DNA from: Streptomyces ochraceiscleroticus
GTDB taxonomy: Bacteria; Actinomycetota; Actinomycetes; Streptomycetales; Streptomycetaceae
Reading direction: 5' to 3'
NCBI RefSeq assembly: GCF_000720485.1
Contig: NZ_JOAX01000028.1
Coordinates: forward strand, 62,001-126,000
DNA length: 64,000 nucleotides
The position numbers and the translations under genes are program-made. The notes beneath the pieces were generated by a model. That model saw only the letters and a program-made list of their open reading frames with translations, ran no database searches and was not told the DNA's origin. How positions within the stretch are numbered: the stretch's first letter is position 1; every line of letters begins with the position of its first letter. This document shows, piece by piece, positions 61,956-64,000 of the stretch.

Positions 61956-64000
61956 ATGCAGCTCAGCCGTGTCCGGGTGCGCAACTACCGCAACTTCAAG
62001 GACCTGACGATCGACCCGTTTCCTTCTCCCGCCGTCATCGTCGGGGAGAACGGAATCGGCAAGAGCAACCTCCTGCAAGCGCTGCGCCTGATCCTCGACC
62101 CGGATCTGCTGGACCGGCACCGCGTCCTTGGCGCCGATGACATCCATGACCACGGCCCCACTCTGGCCGAGGGCGTCGAGGTCAGCGTGGAGATCGATCT
62201 ATCGGGCTTCGACGAGGACCTGGACGCGCGCAGCGTGCTGGACGGTGCCGTCGTCAGCCTCGATCCGCTCACCGCCCGCCTGACCTATCTCTTCCGGCCT
62301 CGCAAGCGCGCGCTGGAGGCGGCCGGCGCCGACGATGCGGACGCCGTGCCCGCGTCCGGCGACCAGCCGGATGAGGGCACGCAGGCTGGGGCACGCGCCC
62401 TGACCGCGGCGGACTACGAGTGGACCATCTTCGGAAGCACCGACCCCGGCAACAGCATGCGGGACGTCAAGCGCTATGCCGCCTTCTCCGTACTGCCCGC
62501 ACTACGGGACACCGAAAAGGACCTCGCCCGGTCCGACCGCAGCCCGCTGACCCGGCTTCTGCGGGAGCTGCCGCCGACCCAGGACAACCTCGACGCCACG
62601 CTCAAGGCCATGAAGCAGGCCCGCGCCCGACTCGCGCACGACACCAATGTCCAGCACCTGACCGACGCGCTCGCCCGCCGCATCACCGCACTCGCCGGCC
62701 CCCGCCTGGGCATCACCCCGTCGCTGGACTTCGCCGGCCGTGAGGAGGACCTGCTGCGCAGCGTGCAGCTGTACATCGACGCGGCCCGCACCCGCAGCGT
62801 CGACCGTTCCTCCACCGGCATGGCGAACGTGCTCTACCTCGCGCTGCTGCTGGAACGCCTCGAGCTGCGGCGCCGGACGCCGGAAGGCGAGGACACCCTG
62901 CTGGCGGTGGAAGAGCCCGAGGCCCACCTGCACCCCACCTTGCAGCGACACCTGTTCTTCCACCTGCTGCGCCATCTGGACCGGTTGATGCTCACCACGC
63001 ACAGCCCGCACATCGCCGCGGTCACCCCGTTGACCAGCCTGGTGCTGATGTATGAGGAGGACGGGGCCGTGCAGGCCCGGGCCGTTCCACCGGCGCTGCT
63101 GGAGGAGCGGGAACGCAAGGACCTGGAGCGCTACCTCAATGTCAGCCGGGCAGAGATCCTTTTCGCCCGGGGGATCATCCTGGTCGAGGGCATCGCCGAG
63201 GCGTATCTGGTGCCGGCGCTGGCCAAGGCTGCCGGGCTCGAGCTGGACGCCCACGGCATCGTGGTGGCCAGTGTCGAGGGCACCGCGTTCGGCCCCTACG
63301 CACGGCTGCTCGGTCCGGAAGGGCTGAACAGATTGTTCTGGATCCTCACCGATGGCGACCAGACCGACCTGGACCTGCAGCGCTTCCCTCACCTGCGCGA
63401 GGGCGGCCTGACCAGAGCCGCCGACGTGCTGGACGTGCTTGCGCCCCACCCGGCCACGGCGTTCCGTCGCACGCTGGAGAGCATGCGCGGGCTGCCGCTG
63501 CCGGAGGACGGCAGTCCGCGAGCGGGGCGGCCGTCGTTGGTGAGCACTGCTGCCCAGCATCGCGTCTTCGTCGGGGAGCACACCCTCGAAGTCGATCTCG
63601 CCCCGCTACTCCGGGGCGAGATGCAGAGCGCCTTCGATGAGCTCGTCCCCGGCGCGGTGGCCCGGAGCAACTTCGCCGACGCGGTGAAGGGTGCGCTCGG
63701 GACCACTACGGCCGATCAGCGCTTGGCCGTGCTCTCCCGCATCGAGAAGGAGGAGGTCAGCAAGGGCAGGTATGCGCAACGCCTGGCCGCCCACGTCGAA
63801 GCCGTCGAGGATCTGCCCGCGCGGATCCGCCGCCTGGCGGGGAGCCCGTCCGATGCGCCCCTGTCAGAGAGCGATCTGCTGCAACTGGGCCGCTGCGGAG
63901 CGCTGCTCGCCCTCATCAACCAGCTGTGCCAGCTCTGTCTGGACCGTCCGTTGGTCGCCAAGCTGGAACCTGACGGCCCACAGTCGGCCGACGCACCCGT
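61956..64000 (+). CDS. OLD-family ATPase/TOPRIM nuclease, 3' end outside window
   Basis: ATG at 61956 follows AGGAGTGTC. Walker A is G30-E-N-G-I-G-K-S37. The Walker B element L-L-A-V-E-E-P-E-A-H-L-H-P and the L-T-T-H-S-P-H H-loop show an SMC/ABC-type ATPase. A TOPRIM domain follows: I-L-V-E-G-I-A-E-A-Y-L-V and W-I-L-T-D-G-D-Q-T-D, giving the E and D-x-D metal ligands. This is the layout of OLD nucleases, including GajA of Gabija. Whether a UvrD-type partner follows cannot be seen. The frame is open for 681 codons to the window edge. Confidence 0.85.
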   Translation, partial: MQLSRVRVRNYRNFKDLTIDPFPSPAVIVGENGIGKSNLLQALRLILDPDLLDRHRVLGADDIHDHGPTLAEGVEVSVEIDLSGFDEDLDARSVLDGAVVSLDPLTARLTYLFRPRKRALEAAGADDADAVPASGDQPDEGTQAGARALTAADYEWTIFGSTDPGNSMRDVKRYAAFSVLPALRDTEKDLARSDRSPLTRLLRELPPTQDNLDATLKAMKQARARLAHDTNVQHLTDALARRITALAGPRLGITPSLDFAGREEDLLRSVQLYIDAARTRSVDRSSTGMANVLYLALLLERLELRRRTPEGEDTLLAVEEPEAHLHPTLQRHLFFHLLRHLDRLMLTTHSPHIAAVTPLTSLVLMYEEDGAVQARAVPPALLEERERKDLERYLNVSRAEILFARGIILVEGIAEAYLVPALAKAAGLELDAHGIVVASVEGTAFGPYARLLGPEGLNRLFWILTDGDQTDLDLQRFPHLREGGLTRAADVLDVLAPHPATAFRRTLESMRGLPLPEDGSPRAGRPSLVSTAAQHRVFVGEHTLEVDLAPLLRGEMQSAFDELVPGAVARSNFADAVKGALGTTTADQRLAVLSRIEKEEVSKGRYAQRLAAHVEAVEDLPARIRRLAGSPSDAPLSESDLLQLGRCGALLALINQLCQLCLDRPLVAKLEPDGPQSADAP

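Noticed and set aside
1..64000. CRISPR arrays, tRNA and rRNA genes
   Set aside because: No regularly spaced repeats, no GGTTCRA-type T-arm in a cloverleaf, and no rRNA-like stretch were found by eye.
41769..64000. Gabija pair made of the UvrD helicase (41769) and the OLD nuclease (61956)
   Set aside because: They lie about 18 kb apart on opposite strands, with unrelated genes between.

Overview
This window is high-GC actinobacterial DNA, almost certainly from a Streptomyces or close relative. The evidence is G/C-rich third codon positions, frequent GTG/TTG starts, dense ATGA/GTGA gene overlaps, and families typical of that genus (DUF6083, SUKH-4, XOO_2897-type deaminases, SpoIIE/HATPase fusions, TniQ/TnsABC). 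It reads as an accessory region. It has defence-type genes, polymorphic-toxin genes, recombinase and transposase remnants and a Tn7-like transposition module, and no recognisable housekeeping genes, rRNA, tRNA or CRISPR array.

Region 1 (1-16519): a phospholipase D-superfamily gene runs off the left edge. It is divergent from a seven-gene, tightly coupled + strand operon. The operon encodes a large DUF6603-like protein, three large uncharacterised proteins (one with 27 consecutive prolines), a B12-binding-type radical SAM enzyme with a CX7CX2C cluster motif, a DUF6065-like protein and a family 2-like glycosyltransferase. No characterised pathway matching this set is known to me.

Region 2 (16520-22300): a graveyard of mobile elements (IS1182-like and IS5-like transposase fragments, a serine recombinase tail, a frameshifted tyrosine integrase) surrounds an intact SIR2-domain gene.

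Region 3 (22297-27260): a three-gene ECF sigma factor module, small membrane proteins, and a SpoIIE-type PP2C phosphatase with an N-terminal HTH-like segment and a C-terminal HATPase domain.

Region 4 (27489-35511): a four-gene minus-strand operon in which every junction is a 4-nt overlap: SAM methyltransferase, HEPN-NACHT-FGE/lectin-fold STAND protein, small OB/cold-shock-like protein, and a protein with a CorA-like two-helix membrane tail. It is followed by a zinc-ribbon/PD-(D/E)xK protein. This operon is the strongest candidate in the window for an undescribed immune system.

Region 5 (35646-40560): a polymorphic-toxin locus with a SUKH-4 immunity protein, a deaminase-tipped toxin, a P-loop NTPase with WD40 repeats, and a SUKH-4/deaminase fusion protein.

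Region 6 (40997-53382): a secreted HNH nuclease lipoprotein, a DUF6083 + UvrD-type helicase pair, a small XRE regulator with palindromic operators, a secreted NucA/NucB nuclease, an NB-ARC/TPR-like ATPase, and small or broken genes.

Region 7 (53465-64000): an SF2 helicase, a TniQ-TnsA-TnsB-TnsC module whose TnsA appears to lack part of its active site, and an OLD-family ATPase/TOPRIM nuclease that runs off the right edge.
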